Counted from the stretch's first letter, positions 34,976 to 44,398 are shown. The stretch: 64,000 nucleotides of DNA from UKL13-2 sp044229235 (GCA_044229235.1 JBGATH010000015.1:24975-88974), one strand, 5' to 3'. Program-made: numbers and translations. The notes: generated by a model from the sequence alone, not told the origin.

Positions 34976-36362
34976 GGCCGGCCTCCTGCCGCATAAGTTC
35001 CTGCACCGACCGGGCGAATACCTCGCCGCGGTGGTTATAGTTTTTGAACATGTCGAAGCTGGCGCAGGCCGGCGAAAGCAATACGGCGTCACCCGGTTGG
35101 GCCAGTTCGAGTGCACAGCGCGCGGCTTCTTCCATGCTGGCAGCATGTACGACACTCACCCGCGCGCCGGTGATCGCCGACTCGATGAGTCGTGCATCCT
35201 TGCCAATCAGAACGACGGCGCGCGCGCGCTTCCTGATCGGCTCCGCCAGCGGCTCGAAATCCTGCTCCTTGCCGATGCCGCCGGCAATCAGTACCACCGG
35301 CGCGGTCATGCCATTGAGCGCGGCAACCGTGGAACCGACGTTGGTACCCTTGGAGTCGTCGTAAAAGGTGACGCCGCGGATGCTGCCGACGTTTTCAACG
35401 CGGTGCGGCAGCCCCTTGAAATTCTTCAATCCTTGCGCCAGCCCGTCGCGGTCGCCGGCGACGGCGCGGCACAGCGCGAACGCGGCCAGCGCATTGGCGG
35501 CATTGTGCAAGCCGGCAACCGGCATTTCCGCCAACGCCATTAATCGTTGCGAACCCTGCGTGAGCCAGCCGTCGGCAATGCCGTAGTCTGCTGCGCTCCC
35601 GGCGGCATCCATGCCGAATGTATTCGCCGGCAGCTGTGCGTCGCGCATGGCCATGCTCGCCGGATCTTCGCGATTGAGCACCTGGCGGCCTGCATGGGCA
35701 AAGATGCGGCGCTTGGCCATGGCGTAATCAGCCATCGACGCGTAGCGATCGAGGTGATCCTGCGACAGGTTCAGCATCGCGGCGCTGTCGCACGCCAGGG
35801 AGGACGTGGTCTCGAGCTGAAAGCTCGACAGTTCCACCACATACACATCCGGCTGCCCTTCATCACGCGCGGCAGCGGCGGCATCAAGCACCGGCAAACC
35901 GATGTTGCCGGCCATGACGGTATTCAGGCCGGCGGCACGGCACATCGCCGCGGCCATTGCCGTGACGGTGGATTTGCCGTTGGAGCCGGTGATGCCAATC
36001 ATTTTCGGTCGCTGTCCTTGTTTCGCTAGCTCGATTTGTTCCCACGCAAAAAGCTCGACATCCCCAACGAACTTTTTCCCTTTAGCGATCGCGCGCGCGA
36101 TGGCCGGGTCACACGCGGGCCCAGCAACGGCCACGCCCGGGCTTGCCACAACGAGTTCGGCGTCGCCGAAGAGGGTGTCGCCAAGGGCGCCGGTGACGAT
36201 GTCGCAAGCGGGATGGTGGGCGGCAAGTTCAGCGGCGCAGGGCGGATCGTCACGCGTGTCGGCGATTCGCACACGAGCACCCATTCGCTCGGCCCAGCGG
36301 ACGACGGAGAGTCCGGTGTCACCCGCGCCAAGAACAAGAATGCTTTTGTCATGCCAGTTCAC
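34965..36362 (-). CDS. murD: UDP-N-acetylmuramoylalanine-D-glutamate ligase MurD
   Basis: 465 aa from a GTG at 36362, with GGAG about 12 bases upstream; the ATG at 36389 and TTG at 36395 are alternatives that begin at the edge of a palindromic repeat. The GTG start puts KSILVLGAGDTGLSVVRW at residues 6-23, as in the family. ATP loop IGITGSNGKSTVTAMAA near 116, ELSSFQLETT, and HRVENVGSIRGVTFYDDSK near 325 follow. It adds D-Glu to UDP-MurNAc-L-Ala. Confidence 0.95.
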   Translation of the reverse strand: MNWHDKSILVLGAGDTGLSVVRWAERMGARVRIADTRDDPPCAAELAAHHPACDIVTGALGDTLFGDAELVVASPGVAVAGPACDPAIARAIAKGKKFVGDVELFAWEQIELAKQGQRPKMIGITGSNGKSTVTAMAAAMCRAAGLNTVMAGNIGLPVLDAAAAARDEGQPDVYVVELSSFQLETTSSLACDSAAMLNLSQDHLDRYASMADYAMAKRRIFAHAGRQVLNREDPASMAMRDAQLPANTFGMDAAGSAADYGIADGWLTQGSQRLMALAEMPVAGLHNAANALAAFALCRAVAGDRDGLAQGLKNFKGLPHRVENVGSIRGVTFYDDSKGTNVGSTVAALNGMTAPVVLIAGGIGKEQDFEPLAEPIRKRARAVVLIGKDARLIESAITGARVSVVHAASMEEAARCALELAQPGDAVLLSPACASFDMFKNYNHRGEVFARSVQELMRQEAGHAV

Positions 36363-36390
36363 CTCGCTGCTCCATTCCCTAGCATCCATT

Positions 36391-36463
36391 GGCAAAAGTC
36401 GAGCATTGGCGAGCCTCGCAGGCCATAAATGGCCTGAAAGCCGCGCCAGTGCTTGTATCTGCC
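36391..36463 (-). repeat. dispersed palindromic repeat, copy C (mraY/murD gap)
   Basis: On the minus strand it reads CACTGGCGCGGCTTTCAGGCC and closes GCTCGCCAATGCTCGACTTTT. The centre CAGGCCATTTATGGCCTG is a perfect inner palindrome. It occupies most of the mraY-murD gap and touches the alternative murD start codons. Confidence 0.82.
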
Positions 36464-36492
36464 CCGTCTGTCATATGTCGATTCGCTTATCG

Positions 36493-37578
36493 CTACCGCA
36501 GCTTCAAGGTAGTGAGACCAAACAACACCAGCAGCATCGTGATGATCCAGAAGCGCACGACGACCTGGTTCTCTTTCCAGCCCTTCAATTCGTAGTGGTG
36601 GTGCAGCGGCGCCATGCGGAAAACGCGTTTGCCGGTGAGCTTGAAACTGGCGACCTGGATCATCACCGACAGCGTCTCCACGACGAACACGCCGCCCATC
36701 ATGATCAGCACGATTTCCTGGCGGCAGATCACCGCGACCAGGCCCAATGCGCCGCCCAATGCCAGTGCACCGACATCGCCCATGAACACTTCGGCCGGAT
36801 AGGCGTTGAACCAGAGAAAGGCGAGGCCCGCGCCGGCGATGGCACCGCAAAAAATGGCCAACTCGCCGGCGCCGGCGATATAGGGCACGCCGAGGTAAGT
36901 GGCAAATACGCGGTTGCCGGCCACGTAAGCGAAGATCGACAGGGCCGAGGCCACCATGACGGTGGGCATGATCGCCAGTCCGTCGAGGCCGTCGGTGAGG
37001 TTTACCGCATTCGAGAAGCCCACCACCATGAACCAGCCTAGGATGATGAAGCCGAGCGTGCCCAGCGGGATCGCCACGGTCTTGAAAAACGGCACGATCA
37101 GGTCGGTCTGCTGGGGCAGGTTGGCGCGATATGCCAGGTAGGACAGCGCGATGGCGGCAATCACGGTCTGCCAGAAGAACTTGGCGCGGGCCGACAGTCC
37201 CTTGGAGTTCTTGTGCACCACTTTGCGGTAGTCATCGATCCAGCCGATCACGCCGAAGCCGATGGTGGTGACCAGGCACGCCCACACATAGCGGTTTTCC
37301 AGGTCCGCCCACAGCAGCGTCGTAATCGCGACAGCGGTGAGGATGAGTGCGCCACCCATGGTCGGGGTGCCGGCCTTGATCAGGTGCGATTGCGGACCAT
37401 CGTCGCGCACCGACTGGCCGACCTTCAGTTCGGTCAGCTTCCTGATCATCTTCGGGCCGATGAGGAAGGAGATCATCAGCGCCGTCATCGCCGCCAGCAC
37501 GGTACGCAACGTGATGTACGAAAACACGTTGAAGACGCGGATTTCCTTGGCGAGGTATTGAAACAGTTCTAATAGCAT
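36493..37578 (-). CDS. mraY: phospho-N-acetylmuramoyl-pentapeptide transferase MraY
   Basis: 361 aa integral membrane protein with about ten segments. Family blocks: GTPTMGGALIL near 70, the DD pair in the loop near 115 (WIDDYRKVVHKNSKGLSA), NAVNLTDGLDGLAIMP near 190 and PAEVFMGDVGALALGGALG near 260, ending FRMAPLHHHYELKGW. It moves phospho-MurNAc-pentapeptide onto undecaprenyl phosphate to make lipid I. It abuts murF with no gap. Confidence 0.97.
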   Translation of the reverse strand: MLLELFQYLAKEIRVFNVFSYITLRTVLAAMTALMISFLIGPKMIRKLTELKVGQSVRDDGPQSHLIKAGTPTMGGALILTAVAITTLLWADLENRYVWACLVTTIGFGVIGWIDDYRKVVHKNSKGLSARAKFFWQTVIAAIALSYLAYRANLPQQTDLIVPFFKTVAIPLGTLGFIILGWFMVVGFSNAVNLTDGLDGLAIMPTVMVASALSIFAYVAGNRVFATYLGVPYIAGAGELAIFCGAIAGAGLAFLWFNAYPAEVFMGDVGALALGGALGLVAVICRQEIVLIMMGGVFVVETLSVMIQVASFKLTGKRVFRMAPLHHHYELKGWKENQVVVRFWIITMLLVLFGLTTLKLR

Positions 37579-38943
37579 TTAGTGGTGCCCGTGATAGTCG
37601 GGAACGAGCCGTCCGACGACGCGTTCCATGCGCATGAAGCGCGAGCCCTTGACCAGCACCGAGGTATCGGCTTCCAGCTGCGGCAGCAGGGCCGCTACCA
37701 GCTCCTCGACGGTGTCAAAGTGCCTTCCCGGTCCGCCGAAAGCCGCCACGGTTTCGCGCGAAAGCGGGCCGGTGGCAAGCAGGTGTTCGATGCCGGCCTG
37801 GCGCGCGAATGCGCCGACCTCACGATGCATGGCCGGCGCGTCGCTGCCCAGCTCGCCCATGTCGCCCAGCACCAGGAAGCGCGGCGGTTTCCTGGCCGCC
37901 ATCACGCGAATGGCCGCCTTCATCGAGTCGGGATTGGCGTTGTAAGTGTCGTCGATGATGGTGGCCGAATTGTGGCCGGTGAACGCGCGCAGCCGTCCCG
38001 CCACGCCGGCAAACGTTTCCAGGCCCTGCTTGATCGTGGCCAGCGGGACGCCCAGGGCGATGGCGCCGGATGCCGCCGCCAGCGCGTTGGCCTGGTTGTG
38101 CCGGCCCGGCAGTTGCAGGCGCACCGCGATGCGTTCCTCCTGGCATGAGATGGCGAACATGCCGTCGCTGAATTCACCGACGATGTCATCCTCGGGCGCG
38201 ATGCCGAATGCCAGGGTGCGGTGGTCGCAGGCCACTTCCTTCCAGTAGGCGCCGAAGCGGTCGTGCATATTGATGACGGCGATACCGCCCGGCTTGAGGC
38301 CGTTGTAGATTTCGCCTTTGGCATGCGCGATGGCTTCGCGGCTGCCGAGCTCGCCGATATGGGCGGTGCCGGCCATGATGACCAGCGCAACCTCGGGCTC
38401 GACCAGGCGCGACAGGTAGTCGATTTCACCGAGGTGGTTCATGCCCATCTCGAATACGGCATAGCGGTGTGCCACCGATTGCTGCAGCATCATCTGCGGC
38501 ACGCCGATGTCGTTGTTCAGGTTGCCCTCGGTGGCCAGCACCGTGCCGGCATCGCCGGTGTGCGCGACGAGGATGCTGCGCAGCATTTCCTTCACGGTGG
38601 TCTTGCCATTGCTGCCGGTGAGGGCAAGCGTTGGCGCGGAGAATTGCCGGCGCCAGAATTTGGCCAGGCGGCCGTAGCCGAAACGGGTATCGTCAACCAC
38701 CAGTTGCGGAATGCGCAGGCCGACAATCTCGGTGGAGGTGAGCGCGGCCACGGCACCGCGCGCGATGGCGGCCTCGGCAAATTTGTGGCCGTCAAAGTTC
38801 TCGCCGCGAATCGCCACGAACAGGTCGCCGGGCGCGACCGAGCGCGAGTCGGTCGAAACACCGGTGATCGGCATGTCGCCGCCGATCAGTTGTGCGCCGA
38901 TGGCGGGTGCGATGTCCGCAAGGTGCAGGACAAAACCGCTCAT
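37579..38943 (-). CDS. murF: UDP-MurNAc-tripeptide D-alanyl-D-alanine ligase MurF
   Basis: 454 aa. N-terminal GVSTDSRSVAPGDLFVAIRG (24-43), ATP loop LALTGSNGKTTVKEML near residue 107, GMNHLGEIDYLSRLVEP, and IIDDTYNANPDSMKAA near 325. It adds D-Ala-D-Ala to complete the pentapeptide precursor. It overlaps murE by four bases and abuts mraY. Confidence 0.96.
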   Translation of the reverse strand: MSGFVLHLADIAPAIGAQLIGGDMPITGVSTDSRSVAPGDLFVAIRGENFDGHKFAEAAIARGAVAALTSTEIVGLRIPQLVVDDTRFGYGRLAKFWRRQFSAPTLALTGSNGKTTVKEMLRSILVAHTGDAGTVLATEGNLNNDIGVPQMMLQQSVAHRYAVFEMGMNHLGEIDYLSRLVEPEVALVIMAGTAHIGELGSREAIAHAKGEIYNGLKPGGIAVINMHDRFGAYWKEVACDHRTLAFGIAPEDDIVGEFSDGMFAISCQEERIAVRLQLPGRHNQANALAAASGAIALGVPLATIKQGLETFAGVAGRLRAFTGHNSATIIDDTYNANPDSMKAAIRVMAARKPPRFLVLGDMGELGSDAPAMHREVGAFARQAGIEHLLATGPLSRETVAAFGGPGRHFDTVEELVAALLPQLEADTSVLVKGSRFMRMERVVGRLVPDYHGHH

Positions 38944-40493
38944 GTGCGCCCCCCTCGCCAGGCGAGCAGGGCTTCCTCCGCCACTTCCACATCACTGAAA
39001 TGCTGCTTGGTCGCGCCGATGATCTGGTAGTCCTCGTGGCCCTTGCCGGCAATCACCACGATGTCACCCTGCTTGGCCTCGTTGAGCGCCTCATAAATGG
39101 CCTGCTGCCGGTCGGCGATGCTGCGATACGGCGTACGGCCCATGCCGGCCTCGATATCGCCGATGATGCGCAGCGGATCCTCCGAACGCGGATTGTCGGA
39201 AGTGATGATGCTCAGGTCGGCGTAGCGCGCCGAGATGGCGCCCATTTGCGGCCGTTTGCCCCGGTCGCGGTCGCCACCGCAGCCGAATACCGAAATCAGC
39301 CGGCCGCCTTCGGGCACGATGGCCGCCACTGTGGACAGGGCTTTTTCCAGCGCATCTGGGGTGTGCGCATAGTCCACCACCACCAGTGGCTTGTGATTGC
39401 TGTTGGTATTGGCGCGCACCGTCTGCATGCGGCCGGGTACCGGTGACAGGGTGCCGGCGATTGCGGCAGCTTTCTCCAGCGTGACACCACTCGCGAGCAG
39501 CGCACCGATGACTGCCAGCAGGTTCGAAACATTGAAGGCACCGAGTATTTCCGACTCGACATGCGCGCTGCCGAAGGCGCCGGTCACGTCGAAGGCGAGG
39601 CCGGATGGCGACACCGAAATATGCCTGGCCGCAAGATTGGCGACCGCGCCATTTTGGCGCGTGCTGTAGCGAACGATCTGGACGCCGCCTTGTTTCGCAA
39701 CCCGCTCCGCGAGCAATACGCCGAATGGATCGTCGACATTGATCACGGCGTGCTTCAGGCCACGCATGGCAAACAGCTTCGCCTTGGCCTCGCCATAAGC
39801 GTCCATGGTGCCGTGGTAATCCAGGTGATCGCGGGTCAGGTTGGTGAACACGGCAACGTCGTACTTGATGTCGGCAACGCGCCCCTGGTCAAGGCCGTGG
39901 CTGGAGACTTCCATGGCGCAGGCGCCGGCTCCGGCGCGCCGGTAGTCACGCAGCGCGCGTTGCAGCGCAACGGCATCCGGTGTGGTGTTGTCGGAAGGCT
40001 GCAACTGCCCGACCAGACCATTGCCGATGGTGCCGATGACCGCCGACTTTCGGCCGGCGTGATCCAATCCCTGCGCGATCCACTGCGATACCGAGGTCTT
40101 GCCGTTTGTTCCGGTCACGCCCAGCATCCACAGCACTTCAGCCGGGTGCCCGTAAATGCTGCCAGCAACCTGGCTGGCATGCGCCTTGAGGTTGGGCACC
40201 CCCAGGTGCGGCACTTTCCATTCGGGCGACCAAGTGAAATTGGCCGGATCGAACAGGATTGCCGACGCGCCGCGGGTGATTGCATCGCCGATGAAATCGC
40301 GACCGTCGCGCGCCGCACCGGGGTAGGCGAGGAAGGCCATGCCGTGCCGTGCCTCGCGGCTGTTGGCAGTGGCCTCGTCAAACACCACCGGCATGGCGGC
40401 AAGGGCGTTTTCCAGTTCGACACCGGAAAAGTCCCTGTGCAGCACGCCCGTGCCGGCGGCAGCGCTCGATGAATTCATGGGCGCAAAGTTCAT
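38940..40493 (-). CDS. murE: UDP-MurNAc-tripeptide synthetase MurE (meso-DAP adding)
   Basis: 517 aa. ATP loop LGVTGTNGKTSVSQWI near residue 124, EVSSHGLDQGRV, TRDHLDYHGTM, and the meso-diaminopimelate specificity motif DNPRSEDP near 440, so the peptidoglycan should be the DAP type. The N-terminus (about 15 residues) is Ser/Ala-rich and longer than in E. coli; ATGs at residues 1 and 6 are both possible. It overlaps ftsI and murF by four bases each. Confidence 0.96.
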   Translation of the reverse strand: MNFAPMNSSSAAAGTGVLHRDFSGVELENALAAMPVVFDEATANSREARHGMAFLAYPGAARDGRDFIGDAITRGASAILFDPANFTWSPEWKVPHLGVPNLKAHASQVAGSIYGHPAEVLWMLGVTGTNGKTSVSQWIAQGLDHAGRKSAVIGTIGNGLVGQLQPSDNTTPDAVALQRALRDYRRAGAGACAMEVSSHGLDQGRVADIKYDVAVFTNLTRDHLDYHGTMDAYGEAKAKLFAMRGLKHAVINVDDPFGVLLAERVAKQGGVQIVRYSTRQNGAVANLAARHISVSPSGLAFDVTGAFGSAHVESEILGAFNVSNLLAVIGALLASGVTLEKAAAIAGTLSPVPGRMQTVRANTNSNHKPLVVVDYAHTPDALEKALSTVAAIVPEGGRLISVFGCGGDRDRGKRPQMGAISARYADLSIITSDNPRSEDPLRIIGDIEAGMGRTPYRSIADRQQAIYEALNEAKQGDIVVIAGKGHEDYQIIGATKQHFSDVEVAEEALLAWRGGRT

Positions 40494-42250
40494 CCGCGAT
40501 CCTTCAGACGGGCCGCAGTTGCCGGTGCCGTGGTCGGCGCCACCGCTTCGCGCACCTGCGCTTCCGGGGCATCCGGCGGCACGCCGGCCATGCGCAAAGC
40601 CTGCGACATCACCGCAGCAAACACCGGTGCGGAAACTTCACCGCCGGCGTGTTTGCCGGCAGACGGCTCATCGATGGTCACGGCGATGATGTAGCGCGGG
40701 TTGGACGCGGGCGCGTAACCGATGAATGAGGACAGGTACAAGTGATCGGAATACTGTCCGTTGACCAGCTTGTAAGCGGTGCCGGTCTTGCCCGCGACCC
40801 GATACCCGGCAACCTGGCTCTTCAGCGCGGTGCCGCCGGACTGGGTCACGGTTTCGAGCATCTGCGCCATGGCGCGCGCCGTCTTTGCCGAGATGACCTG
40901 GCGGCCGATGGCGTCGCTTTCGCGTTTGACGAATGTGACAGGCAGCAGCACGCCGTCGTTGGTAAACACGGTGTAGGCGCGGGCCAGTTGCAGGGCGCTG
41001 ACCGACACGCCGTAGCCATAGGCCATCGTCGCCTGCTCGATCGGCTTCCAGGTCTTGACCGGCCGCAGGCGCCCGGTTGCTTCGCCGGGGAAGCCGGTCC
41101 TCGGCAGGGTGCCAAAACCAAGATCATTGTAAAAATTCCACAGCTGTTCCGATGGCAGCTGCAGCGCCATCTTGGCTGTGCCGATGTTGCTTGATTTCTG
41201 GATGATCTCGGCCACGGTCAGCTGGTTGGCTGGATGCGCATCGGTGATCGTTTTCGGGCCGAGGGTAAAACCCGAACCGGTGGTGATGACTGTTGTCGGC
41301 TTGACGATGCCCGCCTCCAACGCCGCCGATACCGTGAACGGCTTGAAGGTTGAGCCCGGCTCAAACACATCGGTGACGCTGCGGTTGCGCGCCTGTTTCG
41401 GATTCCACTGCGCGCGATTGTTCGGGTTGTAGTCGGGCTGGTTCACCAGTGCCAGTACTTCACCGGTCCTGGCGTCGAGCATCACCAATGCACCACCCTT
41501 GGCCTTCTGCGTTTCCACGGCACTCTTCAGTTCGCGGTGCGCGAGGAACTGCAGGCGCTCGTCGATTGACAGGCTCAAGCCCTTGCCTTCGCGCGGCGCC
41601 TTCAGGTTTTCGATGTCCTCGACGATGCGCCCCTTGCGGTCCTTGATTACCCGCCGCTGCCCGGCCACGCCCGCGAGCGTCGCCTGCTGCGCCAGCTCGA
41701 TGCCCTCCTGGCCCTGGTCTTCCTGGCCGGTGAAGCCGATGACATGTGCGGTGACGTCGCCCGCGGGATAGAAGCGCCGGTACTCGCGTTGCTGGAAAAC
41801 GCCGGAGATCTTCATGGACATGACGCGCGCCGCCTGCTCGGGAGGCAACTGGCGCCTGAGCCACACGAAACTCTTGTCCTTGTCCGAGAGTTTTTCGGCC
41901 AGCGCCTTGCGCTCCATTCCCAGCGCCATCGCCAGCTTGGCGATTTCGGGCGGCCCGACGTCCATGTCGGCGGGGCTGGCCCAGATCGATTCGACCGGCG
42001 TGGAAATCGCCAGTGGCTTGCCGTTGCGGTCCATCACCGCGCCGCGCGAGGCCGGCATTTCCACCACGCGCATGAAACGCGCTTCACCCTTGGCCTGCAG
42101 AAATTCATTGTTGAGGCCCTGCAGGTAGAACGCGCGTCCGGCCAGCACCAGGAATGACAGCAGGCAGAGCAGCAGCACCAGGCGCGAACGCCAGCCTTCG
42201 AGCTTCAGGCGCAGGTTCGATTCAATGCGGCGCGAGGAGTGGTTCATCAT
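40490..42250 (-). CDS. ftsI: septal peptidoglycan transpeptidase FtsI (PBP3)
   Basis: 586 aa class B penicillin-binding protein. One membrane anchor near residues 23-42, a pedestal domain starting RFMRVVEMPASRGAVMDRNG, then the transpeptidase: SxxK in FEPGSTFKPF near 300, SSN near 353, and KTGTAYK near 492. It cross-links septal peptidoglycan together with FtsW. It overlaps ftsL and murE by four bases. The C-terminal 40 residues are Ala/Pro-rich. Confidence 0.97.
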   Translation of the reverse strand: MMNHSSRRIESNLRLKLEGWRSRLVLLLCLLSFLVLAGRAFYLQGLNNEFLQAKGEARFMRVVEMPASRGAVMDRNGKPLAISTPVESIWASPADMDVGPPEIAKLAMALGMERKALAEKLSDKDKSFVWLRRQLPPEQAARVMSMKISGVFQQREYRRFYPAGDVTAHVIGFTGQEDQGQEGIELAQQATLAGVAGQRRVIKDRKGRIVEDIENLKAPREGKGLSLSIDERLQFLAHRELKSAVETQKAKGGALVMLDARTGEVLALVNQPDYNPNNRAQWNPKQARNRSVTDVFEPGSTFKPFTVSAALEAGIVKPTTVITTGSGFTLGPKTITDAHPANQLTVAEIIQKSSNIGTAKMALQLPSEQLWNFYNDLGFGTLPRTGFPGEATGRLRPVKTWKPIEQATMAYGYGVSVSALQLARAYTVFTNDGVLLPVTFVKRESDAIGRQVISAKTARAMAQMLETVTQSGGTALKSQVAGYRVAGKTGTAYKLVNGQYSDHLYLSSFIGYAPASNPRYIIAVTIDEPSAGKHAGGEVSAPVFAAVMSQALRMAGVPPDAPEAQVREAVAPTTAPATAARLKDRG

Positions 42251-42546
42251 TTCGCCGCCCCCGCATTGGCCACCGGCGGCGGATTGTCGAGCACCAGGAT
42301 CACTGATCGCCTGGCATCCGGAATACTCATGCCGAGGTCACGCGCGGCCTTCTGCTCGATGCGCCGACCGTTGCCCTGCGTCTGCGCTTCCAGCTGCAGT
42401 TCGCGCCACTCGTTGTCGAGCCTGCGCTCCGATTCATTTTCGGCCTGCAACTCGATGAACAGCTTGCGCGCCTTGTGCTGGGAGGTCACCACCGACAACG
42501 CGCAGGCGACCAGAATGGCAAGGAGCACGGTGGTAACGCGCGTCAT
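42247..42546 (-). CDS. ftsL: cell division protein FtsL
   Basis: 99 aa. A single membrane segment (about 3-20) precedes a heptad-rich helix (about 25-75: KARKLFIELQAENESERRLD and following) expected to form a coiled coil with FtsB. Sequence identity is always low in this family; the call rests on topology, length and its place between rsmH and ftsI with four-base overlaps on both sides. Confidence 0.92.
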   Translation of the reverse strand: MTRVTTVLLAILVACALSVVTSQHKARKLFIELQAENESERRLDNEWRELQLEAQTQGNGRRIEQKAARDLGMSIPDARRSVILVLDNPPPVANAGAAK

Positions 42547-43505
42547 GCAGGTTCCCCCAGCCGCTCGGCGACACGCATGATGGCGCTGCGGGCGCGCGGG
42601 TTGGCGGAAATTTCGGCTGGCGATGGTTTCACCGGCTTGCCGATGATGCGCAGGGTCGCGACGTTGACTTCATTGGCGCGGATCGGCAGTTTCGAGGGAA
42701 GGTGGTCCGCCTTCGCCGCGTTTTGCAGGAAACGCTTGACGATCCGGTCTTCGAGCGAATGAAACGCGATCACGGCCAACCTGCCTCCAGTCCGCAGTCC
42801 GCGCACGGCCTGCGGTAGAACTCGTTCTACTTCCTCAAGCTCTTGATTGATGAAAATCCGAAGAGCCTGAAACGTGCGGGTTGCGGGGTGTTGGCCCGGC
42901 TCGCGCGTCCGGACGGTTTTACCCACGAGTTCGGCAAGCTCGCGCGTCGTCCGAATACGTCCGATGATCCTTGCCGCAACAACCGCTCTTGCAATCTGCC
43001 GAGCAAACCGTTCTTCACCATAGCGCCAGATCACCTCCCCAATTTGTTGTTCATCGGCCCGGTTCAGCCAGTCCTCGACGGTCTCGCCCTGCGTGGTGTC
43101 CATGCGCATGTCGAGCGGGCCATCGAAACGGAAACTGAAACCACGGTCCTGCTCATCCAGCTGCGGCGAGGACACTCCCAGGTCCGCCAGCACGCCATGC
43201 ACCGCACCCGCGTCACTGCCTGTTGCCTGCCGCAGCACGCTGCCCAGTTCTCCCAGCGTGGCGTGATGCAGCGTGAAGCGCTTGTCCTGCTTCGCCAGCG
43301 ATGCGCCCGCGGCGATCGCCCGCGGATCGCGGTCGATGGCGATCAACCGGCCCGACGTTCCCAGCCTTTCCAGAATGGCCCGTGAATGGCCGCCCCGGCC
43401 AAAGGTGCCATCGACGTAAATGCCATCGGGCTGGATTGCCAGCGCATCGACCGCTTCGCGAAGCAGGACGGTGATGTGTGCTGGCGAAGCCGAGATCTCA
43501 TCCAT
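42543..43505 (-). CDS. rsmH: 16S rRNA (cytosine(1402)-N4)-methyltransferase RsmH
   Basis: 320 aa from the ATG at 43505 (MDEISASPAHITVLLREAV). AdoMet motif DGTFGRGGHSRAIL near residue 33, DLGVSSPQLDEQDRGFSFR, and C-terminal LAVIAFHSLEDRIVK and SPAEISANPRARSAIMR blocks. It methylates C1402 in the ribosomal P site together with RsmI, which is also in this window (52911-53819). It starts 7 bases after mraZ and overlaps ftsL. Confidence 0.96.
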   Translation of the reverse strand: MDEISASPAHITVLLREAVDALAIQPDGIYVDGTFGRGGHSRAILERLGTSGRLIAIDRDPRAIAAGASLAKQDKRFTLHHATLGELGSVLRQATGSDAGAVHGVLADLGVSSPQLDEQDRGFSFRFDGPLDMRMDTTQGETVEDWLNRADEQQIGEVIWRYGEERFARQIARAVVAARIIGRIRTTRELAELVGKTVRTREPGQHPATRTFQALRIFINQELEEVERVLPQAVRGLRTGGRLAVIAFHSLEDRIVKRFLQNAAKADHLPSKLPIRANEVNVATLRIIGKPVKPSPAEISANPRARSAIMRVAERLGEPA

Positions 43506-43512
43506 GCACCGG

Positions 43513-43956
43513 CTAGAGGGAGAAGTTTTCGGTGCCGGGCGGCAGCCCGGCCGCGCCCGAGGTGAGCGACTTGAGCTGCAATTCCCACGCGCCGGCATTC
43601 CAGATCTCGAAATGCGTACCCTGCCCGACGAACATCACGAGCTTTTCGATGCCCGCAAACTTGCGCAACTCGGGTGAAACCAGCACGCGGCCATTGCCGT
43701 CCAGCACATGCTCTTCGGCAAAACCGATCAGCAATCGCTTCCAGACGCTGGCGGTGCGGTCGAGACTGGGAAAGGTCATGACGCGATCGCGTATCGGTTC
43801 CCAATTCTTCAAGGGATAGAGCAGCAGGCAACCCTCGGGATGCGCGGTCAGCACCAGTCGGCCGGCGCTGGGCGCAAGCAGGCCGTCGCGATGCTTGACC
43901 GGAATGGCCATGCGGCCCTTCACGTCCAGATTGAGCTCCGACGCACCCTGAAACAC
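43513..43956 (-). CDS. mraZ: transcriptional regulator MraZ
   Basis: 147 aa from a GTG at 43956 (VFQGASELNLDVKGRMAIP), with GAGGGG upstream; an apparent longer frame to 44043 overlaps the operator and is rejected. Two AbrB-like beta-barrel repeats: the first around ASELNLDVKGRMAIPVKHRD (5-24), the second around EHVLDGNGRVLVSPELRKFAG (78-98). MraZ forms a ring and represses the dcw promoter at GTGGG-type direct repeats, which are present just upstream. Confidence 0.95.
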   Translation of the reverse strand: MFQGASELNLDVKGRMAIPVKHRDGLLAPSAGRLVLTAHPEGCLLLYPLKNWEPIRDRVMTFPSLDRTASVWKRLLIGFAEEHVLDGNGRVLVSPELRKFAGIEKLVMFVGQGTHFEIWNAGAWELQLKSLTSGAAGLPPGTENFSL

Positions 43957-44018
43957 GATCGATGGATCCCCTCTTGTTTTATTTGCCGGCGAAAAAAGCA
44001 ACGGGGTTTTCAGGGAAA

Positions 44019-44043
44019 CCCCTAAAAACCCACTTTTCACCAC
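44019..44043 (-). promoter_or_regulatory. MraZ operator: three direct repeats at 10-base spacing
   Basis: On the minus strand GTGGT (44039-44043), GTGGG (44029-44033) and AGGGG (44019-44023) recur exactly every 10 bases with 5-base A/T-rich spacers. They lie just downstream of the -10 box. This is the known architecture of MraZ binding sites in front of mraZ. Confidence 0.8.
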
Positions 44044-44051
44044 TTGTGGAC

Positions 44052-44080
44052 ACTATAGGCAAATATAAATCGGTGGTCAA
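44052..44080 (-). promoter_or_regulatory. dcw cluster sigma-70 promoter
   Basis: On the minus strand TTGACC (44075-44080), 17 bases, TATAGT (44052-44057). Five of six bases match the consensus in each box. Transcription would start about 8 bases downstream and run through the MraZ boxes into mraZ. Confidence 0.85.
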
Positions 44081-44398
44081 GCAGGTTCGGAGGATTTTTT
44101 CTTTATGAGTCAGACACTTAGCGCAACTTTCTAGAAAGATTTTTCCTGTGGAAAACTTCGTTGATAATTAAATAGATATGCCAGCAACCTAAAGTAACTT
44201 CGCAAGAATTCCGCCTGAAAAATCAGCTGGTTACTGTATTTATATACATTATCCCGTCCAAGGCCCTTCAACGGCAGGGACGGGCGCTTTCGTTTGTTAA
44301 CTGCGCGCGCCTTGACCGGTCGGTATGTAGTTTTCCAACCACATGAAGGGGCGCCTGCGGCCGTATCATCAGCGATCAAACCACCGATCACACTTGCC
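44081..44398. other. AT-richer gap between the dcw promoter and the M28 peptidase
   Basis: About 320 bases with lower GC than the surroundings, especially 44090-44260 (runs such as TTTTTTCTTTATG and ATTAAATAGATATG). No conserved frame fits. It probably holds upstream promoter elements for the dcw cluster and the promoter of the divergent M28 peptidase gene. Confidence 0.5.

Noticed and set aside
34976..35155. 60-codon extension of ftsW
   Set aside because: It lies entirely inside murD; the ATG at 34975 gives the correct FtsW start.
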